From positions 1 through 43,029 of the IMG/VR virus record IMGVR_UViG_3300035695_000007: 43,029 bases of DNA, one strand, 5' to 3'. The notes under the pieces were generated by a model that saw only the letters and a program-made list of their open reading frames with translations, did not search any database and had not been told where the DNA came from. The stretch is from a virus. Position 1 is the stretch's first letter. Each line of letters opens with the position of its first letter. The position numbers and the translations under genes were made by a program. This document shows positions 29,983 through 38,728 of the stretch, piece after piece.

Positions 29983-30831
29983 ATGGCGCAATACTCCGGC
30001 GATGAAAATCAGCGACCGCAACCCGGATCTGATGCTGGCAACATCTTTGATCCAAACAACCTCGCTGGGAACAATCTATCGCTGACACAGCCCGTGCCGA
30101 CGTGGCAGATGCCGACGTATGACCTCGCGAATGGGTGGACATTTCCGCAGGTGCCGAGCGGTTCTGGAGGATTCGGCGGGGGCGGCGGGGCGGTGCCTAT
30201 CGGTGGCGGTGCGGCGGCAGGACCCGCGCCGTTACCGGCTACCGCGGTTCCGAGTGTGGCTGCGCCAGTATCATCGGTTGCACCGTCTGGAGCTTTGAAC
30301 ACCCTCGGTGCCTTGCCGTCAACGGCTGTGCCGAGTGTCGCTGCACCGATCGCGTCTGTCGGCACCAGCGGTGCGATGCCGGTTGCATCCTCGGCGTCAC
30401 TTCCGGGATGGCTCAAGGCGATTGGTGGAGTGCCCACACTCGGTAACCTCGCGGGGGCAGGGATTGCCGCCTACACCGCGAACAAAGCCTCCAATCAGCA
30501 GGCGGCAGCCGCACAAGCTGCGTTGGACTTTGCCAAGCAGCAGTGGCAGACGACACAGCAGAACCTCTCGCCCTATATGAGCCTCGGATCTGGAGCCACG
30601 AACAATCTCCGGTTCCTCGCAGGAATACCCAACGCACCGGCCTTAGCGCCCGCAGGCACGACGTTCCCGCAGGTTGGACATGTGGCACCGCCCGGAACAC
30701 CGACGCAGGGCATGGCTGTTCCCCGAGCCGGGAATGCGATGGTGACGATCCAAGCCCCAACGGGTGAGAGACGACAGGTGCCAGCGAATCAATCGAGTTA
30801 CTACGTCAGCAAGGGCGGAAGGGTGATTTGA
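29983..30831 (+). CDS. Ejection-region protein, Gly/Pro/Ala-rich
   Basis: A 282-residue protein beginning with low-complexity Gly/Pro sequence (70-85 GGFGGGGGAVPIGGG) and a tandem repeat PATAVPSVAAPVSSV/PSTAVPSVAAPIASV (about 87-125). Then SLPGWLKAIGGVPTLGNLAGAGIAAYTANKAS and a helix AAAQAALDFAKQQWQTT follow, as in many ejection proteins. Located before the p32-like gene. May form part of the channel. Confidence 0.65.
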   Translation: MAQYSGDENQRPQPGSDAGNIFDPNNLAGNNLSLTQPVPTWQMPTYDLANGWTFPQVPSGSGGFGGGGGAVPIGGGAAAGPAPLPATAVPSVAAPVSSVAPSGALNTLGALPSTAVPSVAAPIASVGTSGAMPVASSASLPGWLKAIGGVPTLGNLAGAGIAAYTANKASNQQAAAAQAALDFAKQQWQTTQQNLSPYMSLGSGATNNLRFLAGIPNAPALAPAGTTFPQVGHVAPPGTPTQGMAVPRAGNAMVTIQAPTGERRQVPANQSSYYVSKGGRVI

Positions 30832-30832
30832 C

Positions 30833-31702
30833 ATGGGATGGTTTGACGATAATCCCTACGGCATGGTCGGCGGTGGCATCTCTGGAGGTATGGACTTCAG
30901 TGGAGGGTTCGCGCAGGCGCAGCCCGGCGGCGCGCACACTATGGATGAAAGGAATATCGGTGGCGTTACCAGCAATGGTGTGCCTGTCAGCACCGCTGGC
31001 CCTGTGGCTTCCGCGAAGTTAGGTGACTCAGGCGGCGCGAACTTCGGCAACCTATCAGACCCGAACGCGTGGATGGGACTTGTCGGCAATGATGCCCAAC
31101 TCACACAGTGGGTGCAGCAACAGAATCCCGGACTATCACCGGACCTCGTGCAGTATTACGTCGGGAAGATCAAAGGCCAGCCCGGAGCGAATCCGACCGA
31201 ACAAGCGGGATCTGCGAACTACTGGGCAGACAAACTGAAAGCCGATCCGACGACTGGCGGCGGCGGACAGAACGGCGGACCTGTGACTGTGGGCGGCGTC
31301 CCAGGAATCGATCCCTCCTACGGCTTCCGCTTCAATCAGGGACTTGATGCGCTTCAGAAGTCTGCGGCCTCGCGCGGCACGCTGTTGACCGGAGGGACAC
31401 TCAAGGGCATTACGAACTACGGGCAGAACGCGGCGTCACAGGAATACGGCGCAGACTTCGGGCGTCAGTTCGGAATCGCGCAGCTTGGCGAAAATGCCGC
31501 GGCGAACACCGGCAGTCTCGGCGCGAACTACAGCGGTCAGATTGGCTCACAATACGCGAATATCGGTAACGCGCAATCGGCCGGCACGGTGGGTGTTGGG
31601 AATGCGATCGGATCGGGAGTCAATGGAGCGCTGAATGGCTACCAGATGAATCAGTCTAGCTACAATCCGTACAGCTTCAATAGTCTCAGTGGCGGACGCT
31701 AA
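30833..31702 (+). CDS. DNA transfer (p32-like) ejection protein
   Basis: A 289-residue Gly-rich protein with the segment FRFNQGLDALQKSAASRG, LTGGTLKGITNYGQNAASQEY typical of p32-type phage DNA transfer proteins. These leave the virion with the DNA and help it cross the envelope. ATG 30833 follows the previous TGA by one base. The N-terminal 110 residues are low complexity. Confidence 0.75.
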   Translation: MGWFDDNPYGMVGGGISGGMDFSGGFAQAQPGGAHTMDERNIGGVTSNGVPVSTAGPVASAKLGDSGGANFGNLSDPNAWMGLVGNDAQLTQWVQQQNPGLSPDLVQYYVGKIKGQPGANPTEQAGSANYWADKLKADPTTGGGGQNGGPVTVGGVPGIDPSYGFRFNQGLDALQKSAASRGTLLTGGTLKGITNYGQNAASQEYGADFGRQFGIAQLGENAAANTGSLGANYSGQIGSQYANIGNAQSAGTVGVGNAIGSGVNGALNGYQMNQSSYNPYSFNSLSGGR

Positions 31703-32997
31703 TGGCCCTTGATCCAAACATCATCCTGAAAGCGACGAACCAAGTCGCCACACCCTCGCAACAGGTGTCTGACGTCGCGGCTGCGCAGAACAATCAAGCG
31801 GTGGCGCAGCAGAATACGATCAAGACCCAGCAGATGCAGCAGGGCCAACAGGATGATGCGGCACTCAGACAGGCGATACAGGGTAGCGGGGGCGATCTGG
31901 AAAAGGCGTTGCCTCAGATCATGGCGACGAACCCGATCGCTGGATTGAAACTTCAGGACGCGATCAGGCAGCAGAAGGAAGCCCTGCTGGATTTTCACGG
32001 CAAGCAAGCGGCGGCTGTGGCTCAAGAGATGGGGCCACTGAAAGGCTTACCACCAGAACAGCGAGCGCAGGCGCTTCAGGGCGTCTCGCAGCGACTTCAG
32101 GCCAGCGGCGTGCCTCCGACTGGACTCCCCGATCCCAGCGATCCTGATTGGGACCGGAAGGTCAGCGACATTCAGACGCGATCGCTCACGTCTCAGCAGC
32201 AAGTTGAGAAGCTACGCAAAGAGCAGGAAGACGCGATCAAGGCGGACGACGAAAAACGGAAGCAGCAGGCAACAGACGAACAGGCTAGGAGAGACAAAGC
32301 CCAGCAGGATTTCAATAACAAGCGATTGCTGGCTACTGAAGCGCGTGATGCCGAACGTCTCGCAATCGAGCGAGCGCGCGAGGAGCGCCTTTCCAAGACC
32401 GGAGGAGGAGAAGATGTCGGCGTAGCTGCTGATGTCAGAACCACTGGATCAGGACGGCAGTATGTCGATCTGTCCAAATACAAGGGCAAGGATTATTCCG
32501 CTGCACAGCAGCAGGCGCACGCGATGGGCGTCTACGGCGCGAACGCCAGCGAGTCTGATGCGCTCCAGAACATCGATACAGCTCGGCAGAACATGGCTGA
32601 AATAGAGAAATCTGTTCCTAAGCTGCCGACGAGTTCGCTGTCTCGGCTTGCGGTTGGTCCGATGAACAAGATTGAAGCCATCACGCAGATTGATCCAGAC
32701 CTGGCGGCATGGGGCACCTATCGGACGGCCGCGATTCAGGCGATGCGGGCGATGGCCGGATCGAAGGGACTTCGTATCAACCGCTCTGAAATTGAAGCGG
32801 CGATGGCAAACGACATCCCGGAGATTACTGATACGCAAGCGACAGCGAAGCAGAAGATCGAGCGCGTCAATAAGATGCTGGACCATCAGGAAAACGGGCT
32901 GATGGGTAATGCCCCAATTCAGAAGCCGATTCCAGGTGTTCCCGGTGGCATCGCAGAATCGCGGGATGGTGGAAAGACGTGGAAGCGGGTCAAGTAA
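31702..32997 (+). CDS. Ejection protein, long coiled coil
   Basis: A 431-residue, Gln-rich, mostly helical protein. Residues 150-230 form a charged coiled coil (SQQQVEKLRKEQEDAIKADDEKRKQQ). Later YSAAQQQAHAMGVYGANAS and the end ESRDGGKTWKRVK. Its order before a transglycosylase-bearing protein and size suggest an internal virion protein. ATG 31702 overlaps the preceding stop (TAATG). Confidence 0.65.
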   Translation: MALDPNIILKATNQVATPSQQVSDVAAAQNNQAVAQQNTIKTQQMQQGQQDDAALRQAIQGSGGDLEKALPQIMATNPIAGLKLQDAIRQQKEALLDFHGKQAAAVAQEMGPLKGLPPEQRAQALQGVSQRLQASGVPPTGLPDPSDPDWDRKVSDIQTRSLTSQQQVEKLRKEQEDAIKADDEKRKQQATDEQARRDKAQQDFNNKRLLATEARDAERLAIERAREERLSKTGGGEDVGVAADVRTTGSGRQYVDLSKYKGKDYSAAQQQAHAMGVYGANASESDALQNIDTARQNMAEIEKSVPKLPTSSLSRLAVGPMNKIEAITQIDPDLAAWGTYRTAAIQAMRAMAGSKGLRINRSEIEAAMANDIPEITDTQATAKQKIERVNKMLDHQENGLMGNAPIQKPIPGVPGGIAESRDGGKTWKRVK

Positions 32998-32998
32998 C

Positions 32999-34129
32999 GT
33001 GCCAGATACGGTAGTCCCGAAGGTTGGCGACGACGTAACCGCGCTTATGGGCGGTGGCAAGCCAGATTACCGTGCGATGGCGATGTCAGCCGGCCAATCG
33101 GCGGGACTCGATCCTGACTTCGTGGGCCGTCTCGTAGATGCCGAATCAGGCGGTAAGCCCTATGCCATGTCTCCAAAAGGCGCAATGGGTCTAATGCAGG
33201 TGATGCCAGCGACCGCGAAGCAATACGGCGTCACGAACTTAATGGACCCGTCCGAGAACATCAAAGCGGGCATCGGCTATCTCAAGGATCTGACGGCGAA
33301 GTATCCAAACAGACCTGACTTGGTGGCTGCGGCCTACAATGCCGGTCCAGGGGCCGTAGATAAGGCTGGAGGCGTTCCGCCATTCAAAGAGACACAAGCC
33401 TATGTGAAGAAGGTTGCACCGTCTAGCGGCCCACAGGTAGGCGATGACGTGACTTCGCTGATGGGTGGTCCTGCTCAGAAGGACAAAGGCGAAACGATTT
33501 ACAGTAATAGCCCGCAAACGGGCGGATCATCCATTGCGACTGCGATCGCCAGCAAAGCCGTGCCAGCAGCGCAAGCCACGCTGGAGGAGTTTGGAACGAA
33601 TCCGAACGTAATGAAGCTCGGATCGAAGATCGGACGGGTCATCGGCGGCGTGGCACCAACAGCGGTCGCTGCGGCTGAAGGCAGTCCATATGGCGTGCTA
33701 ACTGGACTGGCGTTGGCTTCGCGCACGGCCTGGGCAGGCGGTAAAACTGGCTGGTTCACTGCGAAACTGGCACAGGATCTCGCGCGTCCATTGTCTCGAT
33801 TGGCTGCGGCGGCTGGCCCGATGGCAAGTGTAGCGTCAGCGGTTTCAGGCGTTCAAGGCGCTCTCGATTTATCGCAGATGGCACCAGGCGAAGACGGAAG
33901 ACAAGATGTCGGATTTTTAGGTGTTGGCTCAGGTCCGACCACTGCCGATGCCGCTCGTCAGGCACCAATTAAGCAGGCGCATCAGGCCGCTCAAGTGGCC
34001 GCGGAAGAAAAAGCCAAGCAGGATTCGTGGGATGCTTTTACGAAGAACCTGCATCCGGCTATTGCGACCGAGATGCTAGGCAAGATTGAAGCGGTCATAA
34101 AGTCAGCTATGGATAAGGCGAATAAATGA
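32999..34129 (+). CDS. Ejection protein with SLT lytic transglycosylase domain
   Basis: A 376-residue protein. Residues 25-140 form a soluble lytic transglycosylase (goose-lysozyme fold): catalytic Glu 49 in DAESGG, GLMQVMP (64-70), AAYNAGPGAV (111-120). It cleaves peptidoglycan during DNA entry. A repeated motif VGDDVTALMGG (9-19) and VGDDVTSLMGG (147-157) flanks the domain. The C-terminal half (about 175-340) is hydrophobic/Ala-rich and may insert in the membrane. GTG 32999 is chosen (two bases after the previous TAA). An upstream ATG overlaps that gene. Confidence 0.85.
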   Translation: MPDTVVPKVGDDVTALMGGGKPDYRAMAMSAGQSAGLDPDFVGRLVDAESGGKPYAMSPKGAMGLMQVMPATAKQYGVTNLMDPSENIKAGIGYLKDLTAKYPNRPDLVAAAYNAGPGAVDKAGGVPPFKETQAYVKKVAPSSGPQVGDDVTSLMGGPAQKDKGETIYSNSPQTGGSSIATAIASKAVPAAQATLEEFGTNPNVMKLGSKIGRVIGGVAPTAVAAAEGSPYGVLTGLALASRTAWAGGKTGWFTAKLAQDLARPLSRLAAAAGPMASVASAVSGVQGALDLSQMAPGEDGRQDVGFLGVGSGPTTADAARQAPIKQAHQAAQVAAEEKAKQDSWDAFTKNLHPAIATEMLGKIEAVIKSAMDKANK

Positions 34130-34431
34130 GCATAGCCACGATCTGTCCGCCCATCTTCCAACAGTTTTTGGATAATGATGGTCTGCCCCTAACAGGCGGA
34201 AAGTTGTATTCGTTCCAAGCTGGACTCAGTAGCTTGCAATCGACGTATACGACCTCAACGCTGACACCTGGAACGGAGTTTACCAACCCGATCATCTTGG
34301 ATGCGTCAGGGCGTCCGAGCGGGCCGATCTACTTACTGACGACGCCAGCGTATAAGTTCGTCATCACGGATGCCAATGATGTGACCCTCTTTACGTGGGA
34401 CAACATCATCGCCTCTGCGCCTGCGAGCTGA
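34126..34431 (+). CDS. Tail head-binding-type domain protein
   Basis: A 101-residue protein with LTGGKLYSFQAG and LDASGRPSGPIYLL, then YKFVITDANDVTLFTWDN, which resembles the N-terminal attachment domain of podovirus tailspikes. It is alone here, with no spike body, so it could be an adaptor or a minimal fibre base. ATG 34126 overlaps the previous stop (ATGA). Confidence 0.65.
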   Translation: MSIATICPPIFQQFLDNDGLPLTGGKLYSFQAGLSSLQSTYTTSTLTPGTEFTNPIILDASGRPSGPIYLLTTPAYKFVITDANDVTLFTWDNIIASAPAS

Positions 34432-34434
34432 TGG

Positions 34435-34872
34435 ATGACGCCCACGCCCGCGTATCTCCTGCAAATGGTGCGGGACTTTGACGACAAACACGAAGACGGC
34501 CACAAGCGCCTGCGTGATGATTACCGCCGTCTGGAGCGCCGTGTGGAAGATTTAGGGCAGCAATATGGGCTGATAGCGACACGCTTCGCGCAGCATGAAT
34601 CGACGCCAGCCGATGTCACGAATCTCTATTTTTCTCCGCGCGTGGTGTTCTCGATCGTCGTCGTCGTGCTTGGACTCGCCGCAGGTCAGTGGCAGTTGAA
34701 CGTGAACCTACGCGATCGGTTACTCAGCGCGATCGATGTAAACAATCGGATGCAGGATGAGCGAGCGATGTCGCTCAAAAGTTCTATCGACGCCATGCAG
34801 CGCCGACAGGAATTACAGCAGTACGAGATTCAGGGACTCAAGGAAACCATTCTCAAACAGCATAAGGGGTGA
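34435..34872 (+). CDS. Coiled-coil membrane protein
   Basis: A 145-residue protein with an N-terminal charged coiled coil (20-48), one transmembrane segment (about 68-83, VVFSIVVVVLGLAAG) and a second coiled coil (90-145). The shape suggests an inner membrane protein with a periplasmic coil, such as an i-spanin-like protein, but the topology could also place the coils in the cytoplasm. Located at the start of the lysis cluster. Confidence 0.55.
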   Translation: MTPTPAYLLQMVRDFDDKHEDGHKRLRDDYRRLERRVEDLGQQYGLIATRFAQHESTPADVTNLYFSPRVVFSIVVVVLGLAAGQWQLNVNLRDRLLSAIDVNNRMQDERAMSLKSSIDAMQRRQELQQYEIQGLKETILKQHKG

Positions 34873-34876
34873 TGTG

Positions 34877-35086
34877 ATGGGCGATGGAAATGGCGCGGCG
34901 TGTTGTATCCTCGGCGTGTGTTGTCCGCCAGCTTCCGCGACTCGGAAGGCCGCGATTGTCAAGGCGATGTCTACTGACCTGAACATGGCGGAAGCGGCGG
35001 TTTATCCCATCGCGGACTGGTTCATGGAGCATGTCACGCCTGACCTGATGGCGAAAGCCATTGCGAAACACGGGAAAGGCGCGTAG
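34877..35086 (+). CDS. Small Cys-rich protein
   Basis: A 69-residue protein from ATG 34877 with AGGGGTGA before it. The N-terminus has CCILGVCCPP, which could be metal-binding or be acylated only if processed, then a helix and an amphipathic tail. The longer frame from 34757 overlaps the coiled-coil gene. Function unknown. Confidence 0.55.
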   Translation: MGDGNGAACCILGVCCPPASATRKAAIVKAMSTDLNMAEAAVYPIADWFMEHVTPDLMAKAIAKHGKGA

Positions 35087-35100
35087 GTCAGGGATCACGC

Positions 35101-35445
35101 ATGGCGGCCGATGATGCAGAAATTGGAGTGAAAGAGTATTTCGACCGCAGACTTGACGATCTAGTCAAGTACATGGATCGTCGTTTCCAATCGAGCGATG
35201 AAGCCGTGCAGAAGGCCGAGCGCACGATGAACGAACGGCTGAACAGCATGAACGAGTTCAGGGACGCGCTCAGAGACCAAGCCTCGCGCATGGCAACTCG
35301 GGTAGAGATGGATAAGATTGACGATAACGTGCAAGAGCTTCGGCGGGCAAAGGCGAACCTCGATGGCCGACTGCTGGTGATGAGCGGAGGCGTCAGTATC
35401 GTCGTCAGTGTGGCACTCTGGTTTCTCTCACATCTAGCCAAATGA
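35101..35445 (+). CDS. Coiled-coil protein with C-terminal membrane anchor
   Basis: A 114-residue protein. Residues 10-85 are a charged coiled coil (EYFDRRLDDLVKYMDRRFQSSDEAVQKA) and the last 20 residues (VSIVVSVALWFLSHL) form one transmembrane segment. Such proteins occur in many phage lysis cassettes. Its end overlaps ATG 35442. Confidence 0.6.
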   Translation: MAADDAEIGVKEYFDRRLDDLVKYMDRRFQSSDEAVQKAERTMNERLNSMNEFRDALRDQASRMATRVEMDKIDDNVQELRRAKANLDGRLLVMSGGVSIVVSVALWFLSHLAK

Positions 35446-35804
35446 TTACCGTGAAAGCAACGCGAGAAGGACTGCTAGGAGGCAAGACGAGCACCGGCTA
35501 TATTGTGGATAAGTTCGTCCCGTTTGTTGCCTTGCCATGTGCTGACGCACTTGATGAAGTCGTGCGGATCATAAATCCGTTGACAGGTAAATGTGTCCTT
35601 GCGCTCGTGATGGATGTTGGACCATTCAACGTGAACGATCAGGCATACGTCTTTCATGGTGCGCGACCACAAGCTGAGAGCGGCATCAGCGTCAGCGGAC
35701 ACGGCACGAACGGGGCGGGGATCGATCTCGGCGAGTTCGTCTGGAACAAGCTCGGAATGAAGGACAACACGTCTGTGAGTTGGGAGTTTATTTCATGTTT
35801 GTGA
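35442..35804 (+). CDS. RlpA-like double-psi beta-barrel murein hydrolase candidate
   Basis: A 120-residue protein with the order of conserved segments of RlpA-type double-psi beta-barrels: GGKTSTGY near 13, VALP (about 29-32), VRIINPLTGKCVLALVMDVGPF (41-62) and GIDLGEFVWNKLGM (91-105). RlpA-type barrels act as lytic transglycosylases. It is next to anchored coiled-coil proteins, so it is the best candidate for the endolysin. No signal peptide is visible. Confidence 0.6.
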   Translation: MITVKATREGLLGGKTSTGYIVDKFVPFVALPCADALDEVVRIINPLTGKCVLALVMDVGPFNVNDQAYVFHGARPQAESGISVSGHGTNGAGIDLGEFVWNKLGMKDNTSVSWEFISCL

Positions 35805-36040
35805 CGAATCGTTGTTTGTTTCAAGGGAAAGACCCGGATGGCTGGATCGCCGTTGACGCTGTGCCGCTAGACGCGGGCCATGTCGCCTATAAAGCGGCTG
35901 GTGGCTACTGCTCCGCTCGCGCCGATGGGGACATTACACTTGTCTCCGCAGTTGGGCCAAACGAAACCTTCTCACAGGATGGACAGCTTGCATCTGTCGT
36001 CATCGGTGAGGGTCCGCGTGTGATTGGCGTCTGCAAGTGA
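35795..36040 (+). CDS. Small beta protein
   Basis: An 81-residue protein from ATG 35795 with GGGAG eight bases upstream. Predicted beta-rich (IAVDAVPLDAGHVAYKAAGG, SVVIGEGPRVIGV). It overlaps the murein hydrolase candidate by ten bases and the next gene by four. Function unknown. Confidence 0.55.
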   Translation: MFVTNRCLFQGKDPDGWIAVDAVPLDAGHVAYKAAGGYCSARADGDITLVSAVGPNETFSQDGQLASVVIGEGPRVIGVCK

Positions 36041-36972
36041 AAAGCGCCGCGACTTTCCTCTCGCTTGTCAGACGCAAGCCGACACCCGCACCGATTGCGC
36101 CACGCGAATACATCGGGAATATGTGTGGCGTGAGAGTCAAAGGCGCACCGGCTGTGCGTGGAGGCGCGGCCGATTCATCGCTGATTCTCTCGTGGTTCTA
36201 CTCACGCTATCCGGCTGACTGGCGCGAACAGATCCGAGCGATCTGGCATGATCGCGGGCTTGTTGACGTGCTGGTAAGCTGGCCCGATGATCAAATCTTC
36301 GGCCTGACGCCTGACCAGCATGTCGCGATGTGCCTCGAACTCGCGGCTGACGGTTTCAGGCCCAATGACTTCCTCTCGGCCAAACCTCAAAGTTCAGACC
36401 AAATCCGAGACGGTCAGGCCACGCTTGATAACATCATGCTCGTGCTCCCGAAACTGATTGAAGCGCGGGCTATTTCGCGGGCCTGTCTCGCATGGGAAGC
36501 GTGCTTATGGCTCTCGCCTGCTGACGTAGCCTTGCTACGCGATACGCTCTGTCCGCTCCTGGTCGCGGCCGGAGTAAAGGTCTATTTTCACGGCGGGCCT
36601 GGCAAATCCTCGTGGCAGTTCAACGGCCAGAACTTCGCAGATTTCTGGAACGCCAGCGTTGGCAAATACACTGGCCTCTATCACGAAAAGATTATCGACC
36701 AGACACCAGAGGAATACCGCGGCGAGTCAGGTGGCATCAACGATGTGCTGATTCGGTTCGCTGGTAACTTCGGCGTCTCAGTCGATTCTGGATTTGGGCA
36801 TCCATTCGATTTCATCGCGCTGGAAATCACGGCGCAAACGCAGTTTGACGGCTCAACGACCGAAACAGAAGGCGATGAATACGGCACATGGGCCATTACG
36901 ACGCCTCCACAGGGAGGGCCAGCGGGATTAGTCGGCGTGCTCGGCAGCGGAAACGGAAACACTGGAGAATAA
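36037..36972 (+). CDS. Possible TIM-barrel-type phage protein
   Basis: A 311-residue protein with SLILSWFYSRYPADWREQI, LVDVLVSWPDDQIFG and QHVAMCLELAADGF, then alternating strands and helices (VYFHGGPGKSSWQF). I recall phage proteins of about 300 residues with this pattern, possibly a glycosyl hydrolase-like barrel. Glu/Asp catalytic residues cannot be fixed. GTG 36037 overlaps the previous TGA. C-terminus is Gly/Asn-rich. Confidence 0.45.
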   Translation: MKSAATFLSLVRRKPTPAPIAPREYIGNMCGVRVKGAPAVRGGAADSSLILSWFYSRYPADWREQIRAIWHDRGLVDVLVSWPDDQIFGLTPDQHVAMCLELAADGFRPNDFLSAKPQSSDQIRDGQATLDNIMLVLPKLIEARAISRACLAWEACLWLSPADVALLRDTLCPLLVAAGVKVYFHGGPGKSSWQFNGQNFADFWNASVGKYTGLYHEKIIDQTPEEYRGESGGINDVLIRFAGNFGVSVDSGFGHPFDFIALEITAQTQFDGSTTETEGDEYGTWAITTPPQGGPAGLVGVLGSGNGNTGE

Positions 36973-36973
36973 C

Positions 36974-37174
36974 ATGTCACTGATTAGCTTGCTCATCGTG
37001 CTCTTGATCTTCTGCGTCGTCGTATGGGCTGCGCGAGCGCTGATGGCAGCCTTTGGCATTGGTGATCCGATCGCCACGGTGGTCTACGTGTTTCTCGTGC
37101 TCATTGCGTTGCTGTTCCTGTTGCAAGCGCTCGGAGGCGTCAACTTGGGCGGCCACGGCTTACGGATTAACTGA
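36974..37174 (+). CDS. Small two-segment membrane protein (THIVI_2564-like)
   Basis: A 66-residue protein with segments at about 2-22 and 34-53 and little else. It resembles the short THIVI_2564-type membrane proteins. In a lysis cluster it is a holin candidate. GGAGA lies five bases before ATG 36974. Confidence 0.6.
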   Translation: MSLISLLIVLLIFCVVVWAARALMAAFGIGDPIATVVYVFLVLIALLFLLQALGGVNLGGHGLRIN

Positions 37175-37599
37175 TGATCAACCCATCTGATGCGACCGAA
37201 GTTGTCCCCTATCTCACGAGCGCCGCCACCATTGTCGCTATTCAGAAGTGGCTCAAGACGCAGGATGTCTATGCCAAGTTCGTCAAAGCGTTCCCAGGTG
37301 CCGACAAGTGGGCACATTGGACCGTGGCTGGTGTCAGCTCGCTATTCGTGGCGATGGGGATTCACACGGTCTACAACTGGAACACGCAGACGGGCGGGCA
37401 AGTCGTCTTTGTGATTCCGGGCCTGATGGTGCTGATTCACGGTTTCGGGGACTTCTTTAAGGTGTTCATTCTCCAGCACACGATCTATGAATCGACGCAT
37501 CAACCGCCGTTCGTGCCGCCCGTCAAAGACCCACCTGTGGTGCCTGAACAAGCGCCGCTGAGAGCGGGCCAAGTCGATCCGTTAGCGGCCAAGCCGTGA
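37174..37599 (+). CDS. Membrane protein, possible holin
   Basis: A 141-residue protein with hydrophobic segments at about 48-65 (WTVAGVSSLFVAMGIH) and 76-98 (VVFVIPGLMVLIHGFGDFF) and a Pro-rich C-terminus (113-130). Its stop overlaps the GTG of a 55-codon gene. It could be the holin or an antiholin partner of the previous protein. Confidence 0.55.
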   Translation: MINPSDATEVVPYLTSAATIVAIQKWLKTQDVYAKFVKAFPGADKWAHWTVAGVSSLFVAMGIHTVYNWNTQTGGQVVFVIPGLMVLIHGFGDFFKVFILQHTIYESTHQPPFVPPVKDPPVVPEQAPLRAGQVDPLAAKP

Positions 37600-37763
37600 G
37601 AGTCTACGTGGTGCTCGCACATGTGGATACCCATACGCGCGTCTTAGGCGTCTACGATACGTCCACTAATGAAGCGTGGGACGCCGGCAAGCGCTGGCAA
37701 GTGATTCATCCTGACGGCTGGTGGTCACTTATTAGCATGACCGTGGAAGGAAAGAAAGCATGA
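37596..37763 (+). CDS. Small hypothetical protein
   Basis: A 55-residue protein from GTG 37596, overlapping the previous TGA (GTGA). It starts with strands (RVYVVLAHVDTHTRVLGVYDT) and has WDAGKRWQVIHPDGWW. It ends GKKA with TGA overlapping ATG 37760. Function unknown. Confidence 0.6.
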   Translation: MRVYVVLAHVDTHTRVLGVYDTSTNEAWDAGKRWQVIHPDGWWSLISMTVEGKKA

Positions 37764-38239
37764 AACGAATACTCCTGATTGCTCTGCTGCTCTCGACGCC
37801 AGCGCTTCACGGCTGCGCGGCGAACAAACCGCCCACGGCTGTGGCCGCAGTAGCGGACACCGGCGCGAAGATTGAAATGACCGTCCACGAAATCTTCACG
37901 GCCGCGCAAACCTACAACCACAACCAAGTGACCAATCCGATCACGCATAAACTGCTGGTGGATACGCCAACAGTAGACCAGATCGCGCTTGTGACGTTCA
38001 AGATCGGCCATGCGGGTATTGACCTCGATAACGCGCTCGGAGCCTACAACGCCGCGAAAGCCGCCGGAAAGGATCTGACCGCGCAGCGTGCCGCCGTGCA
38101 GCAGATTCTGGATACGGTATTTGCGGCAATGGGCGATGTCCAAAAGGCACTCCCACCCGGTGTGGTGGGACAAATCGATCAATTAGTGGTTTCGGTGCTC
38201 ACCATCGTGCAGCAGGCCAGAAACGGAGTAGGACTCTAA
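37760..38239 (+). CDS. Lipoprotein
   Basis: A 159-residue protein with a type II signal peptide: KR charged start, hydrophobic ILLIALLLSTPAL, lipobox LHGC with Cys 19. Processed, it would sit on the periplasmic side of a membrane. Helical domain after residue 30. In a lysis cluster it could be an outer membrane spanin-like or superinfection-exclusion protein. Confidence 0.7.
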   Translation: MKRILLIALLLSTPALHGCAANKPPTAVAAVADTGAKIEMTVHEIFTAAQTYNHNQVTNPITHKLLVDTPTVDQIALVTFKIGHAGIDLDNALGAYNAAKAAGKDLTAQRAAVQQILDTVFAAMGDVQKALPPGVVGQIDQLVVSVLTIVQQARNGVGL

Positions 38240-38466
38240 TGGCATCCATTGATGTGCCCGGCATTCTAAACGATGTTACGCTCGCGCTCGCCGCGTATGA
38301 AAAACTCAAGGGCATCTGGACAGCTCAGAATCCAGGCAAGACGGAAGATGACTTTCGCGCGGACCTGCGCAACAGCTCCAACGTCAACATCGTGGATGCC
38401 TCTGCGCAGCTTATAGCAGATGGCTGGGTGCTGTCGCCGGATGGCCGCACATGGACCAAGCCGTAA
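38239..38466 (+). CDS. Small hypothetical protein
   Basis: A 75-residue protein, N-terminal helix (NDVTLALAAYEKLKGIW), C-terminal strands with GWVLSPDGRTWTKP. ATG 38239 overlaps the lipoprotein stop (TAATG). Function unknown. Confidence 0.6.
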   Translation: MASIDVPGILNDVTLALAAYEKLKGIWTAQNPGKTEDDFRADLRNSSNVNIVDASAQLIADGWVLSPDGRTWTKP

Positions 38467-38474
38467 TGTGAAGC

Positions 38475-38717
38475 ATGACGGACGAAGCCAAGCGACTTGT
38501 CGCGTGGTTCACTGAGCGCTATCCCTTCGGGAATAACGGCACGCCCGCCTATGCTCTCGACGCTAATCGCGCACAAGAGCAGCTCGTGGATTTAGATTCA
38601 AAGCGGAGAGCAGAAGCAATCGTGGTGGAGCGGCGATTAGCGTGGCATCGCCTGCGGGACTATCCGAGGTTCAGGTTCTTCTCGAAGAAGTTCTATCGTG
38701 GGCCAAACGCTGCGTGA
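38475..38717 (+). CDS. Small basic hypothetical protein
   Basis: An 80-residue protein with FTERYPFGNNG and a basic C-terminus (RRLAWHRLRDYPRFRFFSKKFYRGP). It may bind nucleic acid or membranes. The start at 38475 follows TGAAGC. No family recognised. Confidence 0.55.
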   Translation: MTDEAKRLVAWFTERYPFGNNGTPAYALDANRAQEQLVDLDSKRRAEAIVVERRLAWHRLRDYPRFRFFSKKFYRGPNAA

Positions 38718-38728
38718 AGGAAGATGAC

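Noticed and set aside
34126-34431. Complete tailspike
   Set aside because: Only an attachment-type domain of 101 residues is present. No beta-helix body or enzyme domain follows.
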